Below, one piece after another: positions 19,175 to 30,199 of a stretch of 32,500 nucleotides of DNA. Under the pieces are notes generated by a model, which saw only the letters and a program-made list of their open reading frames with translations, was not told where the DNA came from and searched no databases. Source of the stretch: Chromera velia (lineage: Eukaryota; Sar; Chromeraceae); contig JAHBMJ010005856.1 in NCBI GenBank assembly GCA_018398765.1, positions 179,256 through 211,755 on the forward strand, given 5' to 3'. The position numbers and the translations under genes are program-made. The stretch's first letter is position 1; each line of letters begins with the position of its first letter.

Positions 19175-21482
19175 ATGAGACCATCAAAGTCTCGTCTCTT
19201 CTCTGCACTTGCTGCAGCTGCAGCATCCCCGGCTGCAGCGGAGACGGCAGCATCTTCTCTCTTACCTCGCAGTGCCGTCTCCGTCTCCGCGTCTTCCCGT
19301 CTCCCTTCCCGACGGATTGCACAAGACCAGTCCGAGCTGGACTTCACATCTATTTCTGCGAGAGACCTCCCTCGGGTGATGGGTCTGCGATGGACTACAG
19401 GAAAGAAACGCGATTTTGTATTCTGGCTCCCTGCACTGGAGTGTCTGCGGTCGAACGTGAAAAAACTCCCTCCAACTGAACTGGCGCTGTCGTCTCTGCA
19501 AGTCGGACGGATGCTGTCGTACGCAAAAAAGAAAGGGCACCCAAAGGAAGACGGGCAAGCCTTCTTGCAGACGGCCGAGCGCACGCTCCGTCTCCTGGCT
19601 AGACAGTCCCAACTGAGACTGAGCCTGTTCTCGGCGGAAGACCTCCAAGTGCTCTTGTCAGGATGCCAACTGGCCGGGTTTCGGGACTTGGGCCTCTTGG
19701 ACGCGGTCCGTCTTTGGGGTTTTGTGGGTGAATGTCCTCAACGACCGTGATTCCCGTTTTGCGTGTTATCTGAGAAGGGCGCAGTGCCATGTTGTGTTTT
19801 GGAATTTTATCGGCTTGCTGGACGAAAACTAATAGAACGAGACCTCTTTTTCTTTTCTTCTTCCCAGGTCAATTGAGCCTGCTTTGTGCCCGTTTGCTTT
19901 CTCACTCTTTTTTATACTGTGGGTGTGATTCTTCGTTGGAAGCTTGAAAGGGCTTGTGCCAGTCTCTCTCTTGTTCGGTCGGTCGGTCGGTCGGTTGTTG
20001 GTTGTTTGTATGTGAATGAGTGTGTCCTCTAAGTCCTTTCCTCCTCTCATCTTTGTGTGAAACTTCAGCTAAAGTCTCTAGTGCTCCGGCGGTGGGAGAA
20101 GATGAGTCATGTGGAGCGGCAGAGGATTTTTGCAACCTGCTCAGCTTTCGGGTACAAAAGCGAAGAATTCGTTGCGAGGTCGGTTGGTCATCGTGTGGTT
20201 GTGTGAACGGATGGGAACTGAATGCCGATCGAATACATGACAGATGGACGGACGGACAGGGGTTTCAAGGGGCTGGCCGTTCTCTTCTGCCGTCTCTGTT
20301 GAGCCCTGCTGTATCCCTGAATCAATCGTTTAAGAGAGGCTGTCTGTCAATCTTTCTTTCTTTCTTGCTCTCTTGCTCTGTTTCTTCCCCGTTTTCTTCA
20401 TCCTCTCTTGCATTCTGTCTCACATTGGGACCGAGCTCCTCTTTCTCTTTCTTGCATCTTCGAACACGCTGGATTGATTCTTCCCTTTCGAGAATTAAAG
20501 TACTTCCTTCCACAATCAGGCAGGTTCCTTCCACTTTTCATTCAATTCTTCTGACCTTAATTCAGGATGGCTTCTGACGTGTACGAGCACGTATCTGTTT
20601 TGGCCTCTCTTCCCTGGAGCGACGTGACCTCGATCGCCTCCTGCCTGTCTGCATTGGGCATGCGGGACGAGGCTTTCTTTGGAGCCGTGGCTGACAGACT
20701 GCAGGCCACACAGACCGACACGCTGGTGGCCCAAATGACAATGAGCGACGCTGCGAGGCTGGCTGCCGCGTTCACAAAGATCTACTCCAGGCACCAGCAG
20801 GCGGCTTTGATTCCTCTCTGTCGTGCTCTGAGAAGGCAAATTGAATCGACTCTCGGCCACGAGCAGTCGCACAGCGGCGTGCATGTGCAGATGATGAAGG
20901 GAATAGCCACTCCTTCAGATTTGGCGAGTCTGTCTGGGTCTCTCGGTCGAGGCAACCGGAGGGATTTGCGGTTGCTGTCCTTGATTGGTGAGATGTTCTT
21001 CACCGAGATGGCGAGAAACACGAAGGGACACACAGAGGAAGAGGAGGAGCTTGGGTACACACCTCGGGATGTTGCAATGATCCTGAACGGAATGATGCAC
21101 CTACGCAAGCAGCCGGCTCCTTTTTTGAGAGACGCCGTGCTGGAGCAAAGTGACGCGTTGTTTGGGGAGGGCAAGGGTGCCTCGGGATTGGATTTGTTCA
21201 CAGCCTGCCTGGCGTTCTGCAAGTGGGAGGAGGGGGGGGTCGAGGGGTGTGAGCGTGCAATTGTGACAAGTGCACGGACATTATTCGAATTGTTGACTAG
21301 GGAGTGGTGTGTTCAGGAAATCGGAAGGTCAATTTGGGACAACAGGGGTGATCTGCTGATGCAGGGGCAACGTGGAACAACGGGCAGCGGGTACGGGGAA
21401 AGAGAGAGAGACGAGGGTCTGCTGAAGGGACTGGGGGGACGCCAATTGGTCAGTCAGTACTGGCCCTGTCTGTGACTGAGCC

Positions 21483-21517
<35 letters not shown>

Positions 21518-21532
21518 TTGTGTGTGTGTGTA

Positions 21533-21631
<99 letters not shown>

Positions 21632-21646
21632 TTGTGTGTGTGTGTA

Positions 21647-21681
<35 letters not shown>

Positions 21682-21696
21682 TTGTGTGTGTGTGTA

Positions 21697-21755
<59 letters not shown>

Positions 21756-21768
21756 TTGTGTATGTGTG

Positions 21769-21850
<82 letters not shown>

Positions 21851-21859
21851 TGTGTGTGT

Positions 21860-21902
<43 letters not shown>

Positions 21903-22984
21903 TGTAGTTTTGTGTGTGTGTGTGTGTGTGTGTGTGTAAGTAAGTAAGTGAGGGAGTGAGTGAGTGTGTGCGTGTGCCGCCGTGTCTTTGAGAGAGAGGC
22001 TAACAGAAAGAGAGAGAGACAGAGAGGAGACAGAGAGGGAGACAGACGTCTAGACAGGGAGGGAGGGAGAGAGGGAGAGAGGCAGACAGAGAGGGAAAGA
22101 GGGAAAGAGGGAGAAAGACAGGCAGACAGAGAGGGAGAGACGGAGAGTTTGAAAAACGTGCCGCATCCTGAGAGCCGGGCGTGACTCATAGGTTCGTTCA
22201 AGTTCTTCCTCCTTGTCCTACGATTGCTTCTATCTTTTGTGTTTCCTTCTGTGTTTTGCAGATCTTCCTTTTGCATGCTTTGAGCAAGAGGGCGAAGGCA
22301 GAAGCCGAGAGGGGCACGACAATCACAATGCTCAAGGATGGCGGGAGAGGGGAAGTGGGAGTCTACAGAAACACAGGGACTCACCAAGGCGCACTGGCAG
22401 AGATGCTGCCGTCCGCAGGTCTGTCTGTAGGGTTTCCTGCTTTCCTGCTCTTCCTTGTTTCACTTCTTGCTTCCTTCTTCCCTTGCGTGATTGCTTTTTC
22501 GTCTCTTTCAACAGACAGCGGCTATCCTGATTGGCGAGCGCCTTTGACGATCTGATTGTTCATGCATTGTTGTATGGAGGCTTCAGTGCTCAGAGGCACA
22601 AACAAAGTGTTCTTGAAAGTGAGGGAGAAAAAGTACCTCCGCTCAACATGAAGATCAGAATGGTAGGTAGGGTAAAGGACGCGTACACCTGCAACCTGAA
22701 GCATGCAACCTCTTGTCCGATTGATTGCCTGCCTACCTGCCTGCCTGAGTAACTGAATGACTGAATTGCACATGTTCTCCTGCAATTCCCTGCAGCTGGC
22801 TTGTTACGAGAGGCCATTGAGGCCTGTTATTCCCCTCTGGAGTATTTTCTTCAAAGTGGAAACGGATGGAGGTCCCCTGCCTCCATATATCACAAAGAGG
22901 GACAGGGGACAGAAAGGGGCGCGAGACGGCAGCATGCCTTTGAAGCAGAGCCATCTCTAGATCGGTAAGTCTCCAAGAAAGAAA

Positions 22985-23015
<31 letters not shown>

Positions 23016-24420
23016 AAGAAAGAAAGAAAGAAAGAAAGATGACAGACAGCCGCTAAAGAAATGAAAAAGTATTCGGGCGGAAGCACACACAGGAGCTCTG
23101 CGGGTCCAGGTCAAAGAGTGGGTAACGTGAGGATTTCTTTTTTCTTCCGAAAGAAGCACGAGGGTCTTCTGTTAGCTAAGCCGTCTCTGTCCTCCTCCAA
23201 ATTTGGCCTGCATCTGTGCCCCTTTGTGTGTCTCTCTCTTTCGGCCTGCATCTGTGCCCCTTTGTTTGTCTCTCTCTTTCGGCCTGCATCTGTGCCTCTT
23301 TGTTTGTCTCTCTCTTTCGGCCTGCATCTGTGCCCCTTTGTTTGTCTCTCTCTTTCAGGCTTCGTGTATGGGACCTTACTGTTCTCCTTTCGACGTTGAC
23401 CTCCCCAGCGGTCCAATCTATCTGCTGGCGCGATAAGGGGGGAACCAGGAAAGTGGTACAGAGGATTATCGAAAGGACTTTGTCTATTTTGGAGACGCGA
23501 CTCGAAGAGTCGACAGGCAGACAGGTCGACGTACGAGACGGTGTGGGGCTTTCGGGTACTGCGCGGTCGCCCTTGAGAAAAGGAAATGCGAAAGGGGATG
23601 GAGAAACTTCTGCGCTGAGGGAATTGGAGACGGTTCAGTCTGAATCGGACACTGTGGATATCTTTGAAGAGGTGCAAGGGGAAGAGGGGGAAAGGGGGGG
23701 AGAACGGTCAAAAATGGAGACGGCTTTTGGAGGTGCAGGTGGAGGGAGACACGACTGGAAGAGGGAAGGCTGGCATCCGACAGACGTCACGTGGGTCATA
23801 CGGTCAGCCAGCTAGCAGTTTTCATGGGATGGTTGGGAAGAGAAGAGAAAAGAAGTGGTCAGCTTGTCATGCATGTGGGGGGCCAAGTCTTTGTGGGGCT
23901 ATGAGTCTGCTTTGCTTTCGGTTTCCTTTCCAGACCTTCCCCGTCTGCGCCTTGGACATCCCTCCCCCCCCTCTTTTTGTCTTTTGTACAGGACTTGAGA
24001 TGCTGCTTGAGCTTTCCACGCATGCAGTCTCCCGCTCTGGAAGATTTCTTCTTTCTTTTTTGTCTTTCTGAAAATATTTTGACTTCCTGCTGCGTGTCCT
24101 ATTTCGTTTTACCCGTCCTTGCCTGCTGTCACCTGTTTTCGACTCACCTCCGCTCCCTCCCGCCCTCGTCAGTCTCTGAAGTCGAATCATTCCGTAGCCG
24201 CTGCGGAAAATTCAAAGAACCTGATGAGCACTTCTCGTCTCTCCTCTTCTTGAATCCAGCGTCCAGGACAAAAACCGAGAAGTGAAGTAGATCGCTCCTT
24301 TCTATGTTTCCTGCAGAAGTCTTAGTGGGGGAGCGTCAGATAGCGAGACTGCGGCTCGAGTCCTCAATGGAGCCGTCAGAGCGCTCACAGGTAGGCAGGT
24401 CATCTCTCTCTCCATCTGTG

Positions 24421-24454
<34 letters not shown>

Positions 24455-25445
24455 CGTGCGTGTGTGCGCGCGTGTGTGCATTTGTGCGTGAATGCGAGTG
24501 GTTCCGAGACAATTGAAGTCAGGCGACTTTCTGTGTGTGTTTTGCAAGGAAATATTCAGTGCACAAGTGACCTTGAGCGTATACCGTTGGTTGCCATGAG
24601 TGTCTCTCTCGAACGACTGGGAGTCCGTCCAACTGTCTCATTACGTCTCGATCGTCCCTTTTTTGCTTTTCGGTGGATTTAGTTTTGGCCTCTGTCTGCA
24701 GTTCGTCATAGGCACTTTCAACGGCCTCTTTTCTTGCACGCCGCTGCCTGTGCCCTCTCAACAATGCAATCCAGTGCCCAGGCTGATCTGTCAACTCCAT
24801 TGGAGGAGAGGGAAAGCGAGCGGGGGGTCGGGCCGAGGGAAGGAGGGCTGAAGTTTGAAGGACTGGCTTTGGGAAACAGGCGTTCGTTGCTTCGATGCTT
24901 TGATAAGTGCCTCTCTCGGTCAGTGGGAGAGGGAGGGGTTGACCTCGCGATGCCGTTTCTTTCCCTCTTTGTTCTTCTTCTCTTCTTCTTTTTCGTTTTC
25001 TTCCTTTGCTTCCATGTCTGAGGAAGATGTTTCTTTTGTAAAAACATATCAAGCAATTACTTTGTCATGGAAGTTTGCTGCCACGTTTGTTCGTCTCCAG
25101 ATGTATCCCAGAAAGAGAGAGAGGGTCTTGATTGAGTCATGGATTGTATGTATCTGCCTGCCCATGTGCACGCGCATATCGATATGATTGCATGCCTTGC
25201 AGGTGGGTGGCCACACTGGATGAGTCTGCCGAGATTCTCTTTGGAAGCGCAGGGAGGGAAGACGGGAGGGTGAGTTCACGGGCTGCCGAAAGGGAACAGG
25301 GAGAAGAAGACAGTTTGTAAGTCAAGGAGACATGCGCACGCTGTCTGTTTCTCTCTGCCTGCCTCTCTTTTGCGTTCACCTTTCTGTCAATCAATTGAAC
25401 AAACGAGCAGATATCTTTTGAAAACAAAGTTGTCGCTCTTTTCCT

Positions 25446-25480
<35 letters not shown>

Positions 25481-26971
25481 TTCTCTATACCTCTCCCGTT
25501 TTTCATGCCTGCCTGTCTCTGCTGATCTGTCTGCCTTTGCAGTCTCTGTCTTCGTTTGGGACCCTGACGGATGATGTGGAGAGTACAGATGAAGCGAAGG
25601 GCGGAGATGGAAGACAGCAGGAGGGGGGGGGAGGAGGCCCAAGCGAGAGCGGGGCTGCGTCTGTTGGCCAAAATCCCCCGGGGGCAGCTGGGCGGCTTCC
25701 TTCTTTGACGGCCCCCGAACTAATTCTGTCTGAAATTCGTGACTCGGCCTCGATCATCGCAAACACGGTGTGTGTGCGTGTGTGTGTGTGTGTGTGTCTG
25801 AGTGTGCATGTGCCTGTGCGCGTTTGTGTATGAGGGTTTTTGCATGGCTGATCGGATGGGCATTGCTTTGTCGCAAGGTCTGCATGGCTGCCTGTTCTGC
25901 CCAATGGGCAGCTTAGAGCGTCATCAATCTTTTGTTTCTTCGATTTTTCCCGTGCTCTGAAGGGTCGTGTGATAATGCACAATCAAGGGGCCGGCTTGTA
26001 ACGCGCATATACCGTTTTTCTCTTTCTCCTTTTTCTGAATTTGCGCGTCGACCACTTTTCACTGTAGAGTTCCCAAATCCTGCATGCAGGCGCTGAGTAT
26101 CGAGAGCGAGGAGTCAAAAAGTTCGGCCAGAGAGGAAGATTGGAGCTCCCGCTCTCTGTCTGGGGACGTGCACCTGTCCTTTTACGTACCCCCCTTGACG
26201 CAGATGTTTCTCATGAGACTACGGTTGATTGAGAGGGCACGGCAGGCCTCTGGTCGTGAGAGGCAGAGCGACGACTTTTTCTCGAAAATTCGGAAGAAGA
26301 TAAGAAAGAGAGGGGGGGAGAGGGGAGCGGTTCATGACGCAAGCAGCAATGCAGAGGTACGGGAGGACGAAGAGGAGAGGGAGGATGGAGAGGTGGGCGA
26401 GCGCCAGAGTGCAGAGACAGCTGCTGAAGTTCTTCGAGCCTCTGCTATCTGGGGTAAGTCGGAGATACGGGCAACTGAAAAAAAAAAGCGTTTTTCGTTT
26501 GCTCATGTACTTTGGCCTTCCGTCTATCGAATTTCGCTGAATGAATGAGACAGAGACAAGAATAAGAAAACGATCTTGAGCTGCAAGTGTGTGTAGATGG
26601 TGCTGTACCACGGAGCATTGCAGAGTGAGCTAAGTAAGGGACCATGAGCGGAAACGCAGTGTGTTCTTCCGCAAAGCTTCACACAAAAGGCTGTCTCTGA
26701 TTCTGGAAGTTCAGTGGTGTTATGAAGGGGACCGGATCAGAGAGCGCACCCTTGTCTTCATTTTCTTCCTGAAAGCAGCTAGCTGCACATGCGAGAAATA
26801 AATCAAGGTAGGGAGGTCATTTTTCTTTGGACGTGTCGCTCTGTGAGTGTGCGCGTGTGCTCACATACTCGAACTTGTGTGTGGATGTGTAAGTGTCTGG
26901 GGGTGTGGTGGGGTGTGGTGGGGTGTAGTGGAGGAGACGTGGACACACACACATACACACACACACATACA

Positions 26972-27009
<38 letters not shown>

Positions 27010-28119
27010 AGAGTATACATGTGTGTGTGTGTGTGTGCGCGCGCGCTGAGTGCAGGAGAGAGAGACGAGAGGTTGATGGCGACAGGCCAACTGCTCTCCC
27101 TGAGGTCCGCCCTCTCTCCCGCCCCTCCTTCAAGAAGTGAGGAGTCTGCGTCCAGCGCCTCAGAGCGTCCCGTGACACCCTCATTGCCTGTCCCCTTGAG
27201 CTTTCAAAAGTGTCTCGAGGGGGTGCACAGGGGGGAGGTAGCTGCTCCGGCACTCGTACCTCTTCTGACGTCTGTATTCAGATCTCTGGCGCAGCTGGGT
27301 GCTCTCGACACTCCCTTCCCTTCTCTTTCTCCTCAATCTGCGGAGGATAGCGTATGCACGGAAGAGAAAGGGGTTGGGGGCAGCGCTCTGGATGATATTC
27401 TCCGGTACCCCTGCCCGCTGGCAGGGACCCTCTCTCCGTTGAGGACACTGCTCGTCAAGACGTTGCCTGAGGATCCCGTGGCCTTTCGGGCGGTGGAAGA
27501 GAAAGCGGTGGCAGCTGCCGGTACTCGCGCTGTTGCTCGAGCTTGGTCGGACCTTCTGTTTGCCCTCTCCCTGGTCAGAGCAGGGGCTGGGGGGGGGCAG
27601 AGCTGGGACCTCCGTCTAGGGCTACGAGCCGCTTTGCACTCGTCTCAAATGGATGCAATGGTCGGTGACACATTGCTTCGCCGGGGAGATTTAGGTCTTT
27701 CTCTTGCGGCATTTTGGCTTCTGGAAGGACGGGAACGCTTCTCCTCCATTCTCTCAGACGAAGTATTTAGTATGGGAGAGAGAGGGGCGATCGCGTTGCA
27801 GTCTCTTCTGCAGCTTCTTGACACAACGCACGCAGGCCAAGAAATCGTGAGGGGTACACAGAGCGTGCCCGAACTCGCACTGCCTTGGGGGCATCAGAGG
27901 GAACGGGAAGATGAAAAGAGGACCCAGAGAGAGATTTTGCAGGACCTGGAAGAGTTGATGCAGACTGTTGGCACCGGCAGTGGCAGTGGCAGTGGCTGTG
28001 GACCTGGAGGACCAACGGAAGCTGCGAGTGCGTGCACAACGACCAATCGGCTCGGAAAAACTGCACCAACCTCGATGCCCTTTGCATGCAATACCAGAGG
28101 GTGTCTTCTGATTTTGTAG
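19175..28119 (+). CDS. Large putative organellar helical-repeat RNA-binding protein (HPR/RAP/FASTK-like), 15 exons
   Basis: Exons: 19175-19723, 20069-20202, 20566-21448, 22262-22418 (end uncertain), about 22539-22666, 22796-22964, 23359-23802, 24317-24390, 24549-24644, 24702-24918, 25203-25316, 25411-25450, 25543-25767, 26090-26453 and 27056-28119. They give about 1,550 residues, and every junction except exon 4/5 joins in phase. The start is the ATG at 19175. MRPSKSRLFSALAAAAASPA and the Ser/Arg/Ala-rich residues after it look like a mitochondrial targeting leader. Helical, leucine-patterned repeats follow, for example FSAEDLQVLLSGCQLAGFRD, MSHVERQRIFATCSAFGYKS, SDVYEHVSVLASLPWSDVTS and LERIPLVAMSVSLERLGVRP. 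This pattern is typical of heptatricopeptide-repeat and FASTK/RAP-type organellar RNA-binding proteins, numerous in apicomplexans. No RAP domain is evident. Residues near 750-880 and 1030-1200 are low-complexity, acidic or Gly-rich. Probable role: mitochondrial (or plastid) RNA processing or rRNA assembly, by inference. Confidence 0.7.
21486..21937 (+). repeat. Long (TG)n array with regular TATTTG interruptions
   Basis: About 450 bp inside intron 3 of the helical-repeat gene. TG runs of varied length are punctuated by tgtatttgtgtg at least ten times. It ends in taagtaagtaag. The ORFs here of Cys-Val or His-Thr type are artefacts. Confidence 0.95.
21990..22150 (+). repeat. Purine-rich (GA/GGGA)n tract
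   Basis: gagagaggctaac leads into gagagagacagagagg and gggagggagagagggagaga blocks for about 160 bp in the same intron as the TG array. It is purine-rich on the coding strand, unlike the pyrimidine-rich tracts of other introns. Confidence 0.88.
22975..23038 (+). repeat. (GAAA)n microsatellite
   Basis: gaaagaaaagaaagaaag-type repeats with one taagtaag interruption, directly after the donor of exon 6 (GT at 22965-22966). Confidence 0.92.
23206..23357 (+). repeat. 38-bp tandem repeat, four copies, at a 3' splice site
   Basis: Unit gcctgcatctgtgcccctttg followed by tttgtctctctctttcg starts at 23206, 23244, 23282 and 23320. Copies differ by single bases. The first three end ctttcgg; the last ends ctttcag and supplies the acceptor of exon 7 (23359). 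Confidence 0.95.
26893..27035 (+). repeat. G-rich 11-mer repeats, (CA)n, (GA)n and (GT)n cluster
   Basis: Within the last intron (26454-27055): three gggtgtggtgg-like 11-mers, then acacacac, then about 22 bp of GA repeat, then gtgtgtgt leading to gcgcgcgc before the acceptor tgcag at 27055. Confidence 0.9.
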
Positions 28120-28960
28120 TGCTTCTAGTAGTGCTTAGTAGCTTACGGCCATCAAACGAGAGTGTATTGAAAACAATATATTTCACAGTCAAGTAACAGA
28201 CACCTCTGAATTAAATTTTACATTTCAACAGCTTGTAACTTGGAATATCAATAGTATACACTGCATGGCAGTGGTGCGAGCGGAATCTATCAAAAACTTT
28301 GTCCAGCATATCATATGCTGCATATGTATTGCTGAAAGATTGAAATACTATGGGTATATAAGAATGAAAGTTTTATATGATTCATACTGGTCACAAAAGG
28401 ATTCAACTTTTAGAAAACCACGTGTTAAGGTTTTCTAATTATAAATTTTCATACTGTCATAAACCATAAAAACTAGCCTAAAAAAGGCTGGGATAGTATG
28501 CAGAACGTATTTCAAGTTAGAGCCTAGCTTACAGCACGGTACCAATGTACACCGTTGCGCAGCTCTGCAAGTAAAAAAAATATAACAAAAAAGATTAATA
28601 GAGAGACCAAAATATAAGATTCAAAAAGGAAAGTTAATCATAACTTTTATGTATGCCAGTGACATAATTATTGGAAAGTTGTTTCACCGTCGAATTGATA
28701 ATTAAATATAATTAACTAAGTATTAGGAGCATGAGAAAGGCGGCGTCACATGCAAATTATAGGACTCGTCTTTACCGGTTGCAGCTAGGTAAGCCTAGGT
28801 TCAAAGATGCGGCCGCGTAGTGGCCCTACAAAACGGGAGACTGTATGTATATTAAGCCACCGTGCGGAAGCATCCTGACACTAAATTGGCACACAGTGCT
28901 ACTCATAGTCACAGTCACGTTTTACCCTCTACTGCCCCCATTCCAAATTGAGAAGATTGC
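28120..28960. other. AT-rich intergenic region between convergent genes
   Basis: About 840 bp, clearly AT-richer than the flanking genes, with no open frame of interest. The helical-repeat gene ends on the left and the RING-CH gene ends on the right, so both 3' untranslated regions should lie here. aataaag or close variants that might serve as poly(A) signals occur but cannot be assigned. Confidence 0.5.
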
Positions 28961-30102
28961 CTACGTGAGATTTTCGTCGTAATTGAGGACCTTTGAACTC
29001 TGAATAAAGTTTTCCACCGCAGGCCGCGAAAGCATTTTTTCGATAGCCCGGCGAGCTTCTTCAAACGATTGTTCGATTGTCTCGAGGGCGATCCAAAGGC
29101 TAGCTATCCAAAGCAAGCTCAGAAGAAGGAACCAGAAGACTGGATAACAGAAGAGGAAGAGAGTGACGATGAGCGGAAGTCGAATGTCCCTCTCTCTGAC
29201 TGACAAAGACTCATCATCGTCCCACCCTCGTAGCACATTCCACATTGCCACGAAGGGCAAAATCGGTACTGCTAGGAGGAGCCCAGGCAGCCTCAGCAGT
29301 GGCTGGTGGAGATTTCCTTGGAGATCCGCTCGTCCGACTATCCTCAGAACCAAAGATGTCATCAGGACCATCGCAACCTTGATTTCAGGACCGATAGTAA
29401 ATTCCATCGAAAGGAGTATGCTCGCCACGTCGAGGAGAAAGGTCTTTTGCTCAAGGAAGATGGTGACAGCAGATGCAGGGAAAGAGAGCGACGCAATCCC
29501 GAGTTTCAGGGCCGCGTCGTAATCTAATGTCACATAAGGATTGAAGGCGTTGAAAAGCGGCCCCATTCTCCAAACGTCACACAGACGATCCATGAAGGCC
29601 GTCATCGCGTACACAGGATATCTTTTTGTCTGGAAGTGCAGAATGAGGGTAATCGCCAGAGGCACAGCAAGAGCAAGGCCTCGTGTCACCTTCGATCTGC
29701 ACAGGAGGCCCCGAATAGAAAAGCGCTTCTTCTGGCCGAACTCAAGGGCAAATTTGAGGAGGCACACTCCGCAGCCTCTCAACTGGGGAGAAGTAGGAGA
29801 GGCTGCGGTTGCGCGCCACATGTCCAGACAGACCCGGTGCACGAAGTGCAAAGACCCGTTACACCTGCGCACTCGAAAATCAAAAGGCTATTCGGAAAGC
29901 TCCTCCGATACAGAGAGACAAAATTGGAGTGCCGAGGGCGGTGCGTCTTCATTTTTGAAACTGACTTGCAAGGTCGGATCAGGTCTCCCAGCGTGTCATC
30001 CTGTTCTTCCTCTAGAGTAACGAAGCAGAAGGATTGAATGATGGAGTTGCCCTTGTGGTCATTCAAATGGATCCTTTCCCATCGTGTCCGATCAACACTC
30101 AC
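28961..30102 (-). CDS. RING-CH (MARCH-type) multi-pass membrane E3 ubiquitin ligase-like protein, 5' end unresolved
   Basis: Two exons are clear: 29966 to at least 30102, and 28961-29864, separated by a 101-bp intron (gtcagt...gcgcag). Their junction forms DLIRPCK-CNGSLHFVHRVCL, then DMW and, later, GCGVCLLKF. This is the C-x-C, G-S-x-x-x-V-H-x-x-C-L-x-x-W and C-x-x-C of a RING-CH finger, which recruits an E2 enzyme. The second Cys of the first pair is replaced: SFCFVTLEEEQ stands where relatives have C-x-x-C-L-E-E-E. About five hydrophobic segments follow (residues near LALAVPLAITLILHF, GIASLSFPASAVTIFL, VAMVLMTSLVL, LPGLLLAVPILPFVAMW and LPLIVTLFLFCYPVFWFLLL), so an endomembrane location is likely. 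No ATG opens the first exon; its frame stays open for some 25 codons further upstream of 30102 (to about 30190), so an upstream exon is expected. Confidence 0.75.
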
Positions 30103-30199
30103 AGGATCCGAGTGACCCTGCCGTCGACTCTGCCGTTGAAGTACTGCACACCTGATTCGATCTTGGAGTGGCTCCAGATTACACCAGCCGAGCCTTGCT

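Noticed and set aside
21329-22387. 352-codon minus-strand His-Thr frame
   Set aside because: Reading of the TG array and purine tract in an intron of the helical-repeat gene.
23206-23357. CRISPR-like array (38-bp direct repeats)
   Set aside because: Repeats are head-to-tail with no spacers and lie in a eukaryotic intron.
25081-25187. Possible extra exon after acceptor near 25100 (MYPRKRERV)
   Set aside because: Exons 24702-24918 and 25203-25316 already join in phase; inserting this segment brings a stop in the required frame.
28741-28860. tRNA-like ggttcaaag context
   Set aside because: No acceptor stem or anticodon arm could be folded around it.
29163-30037. Plus-strand frames opposite the RING-CH gene
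   Set aside because: Antisense shadows; the minus strand carries the zinc-finger motif, membrane segments and a proper intron.
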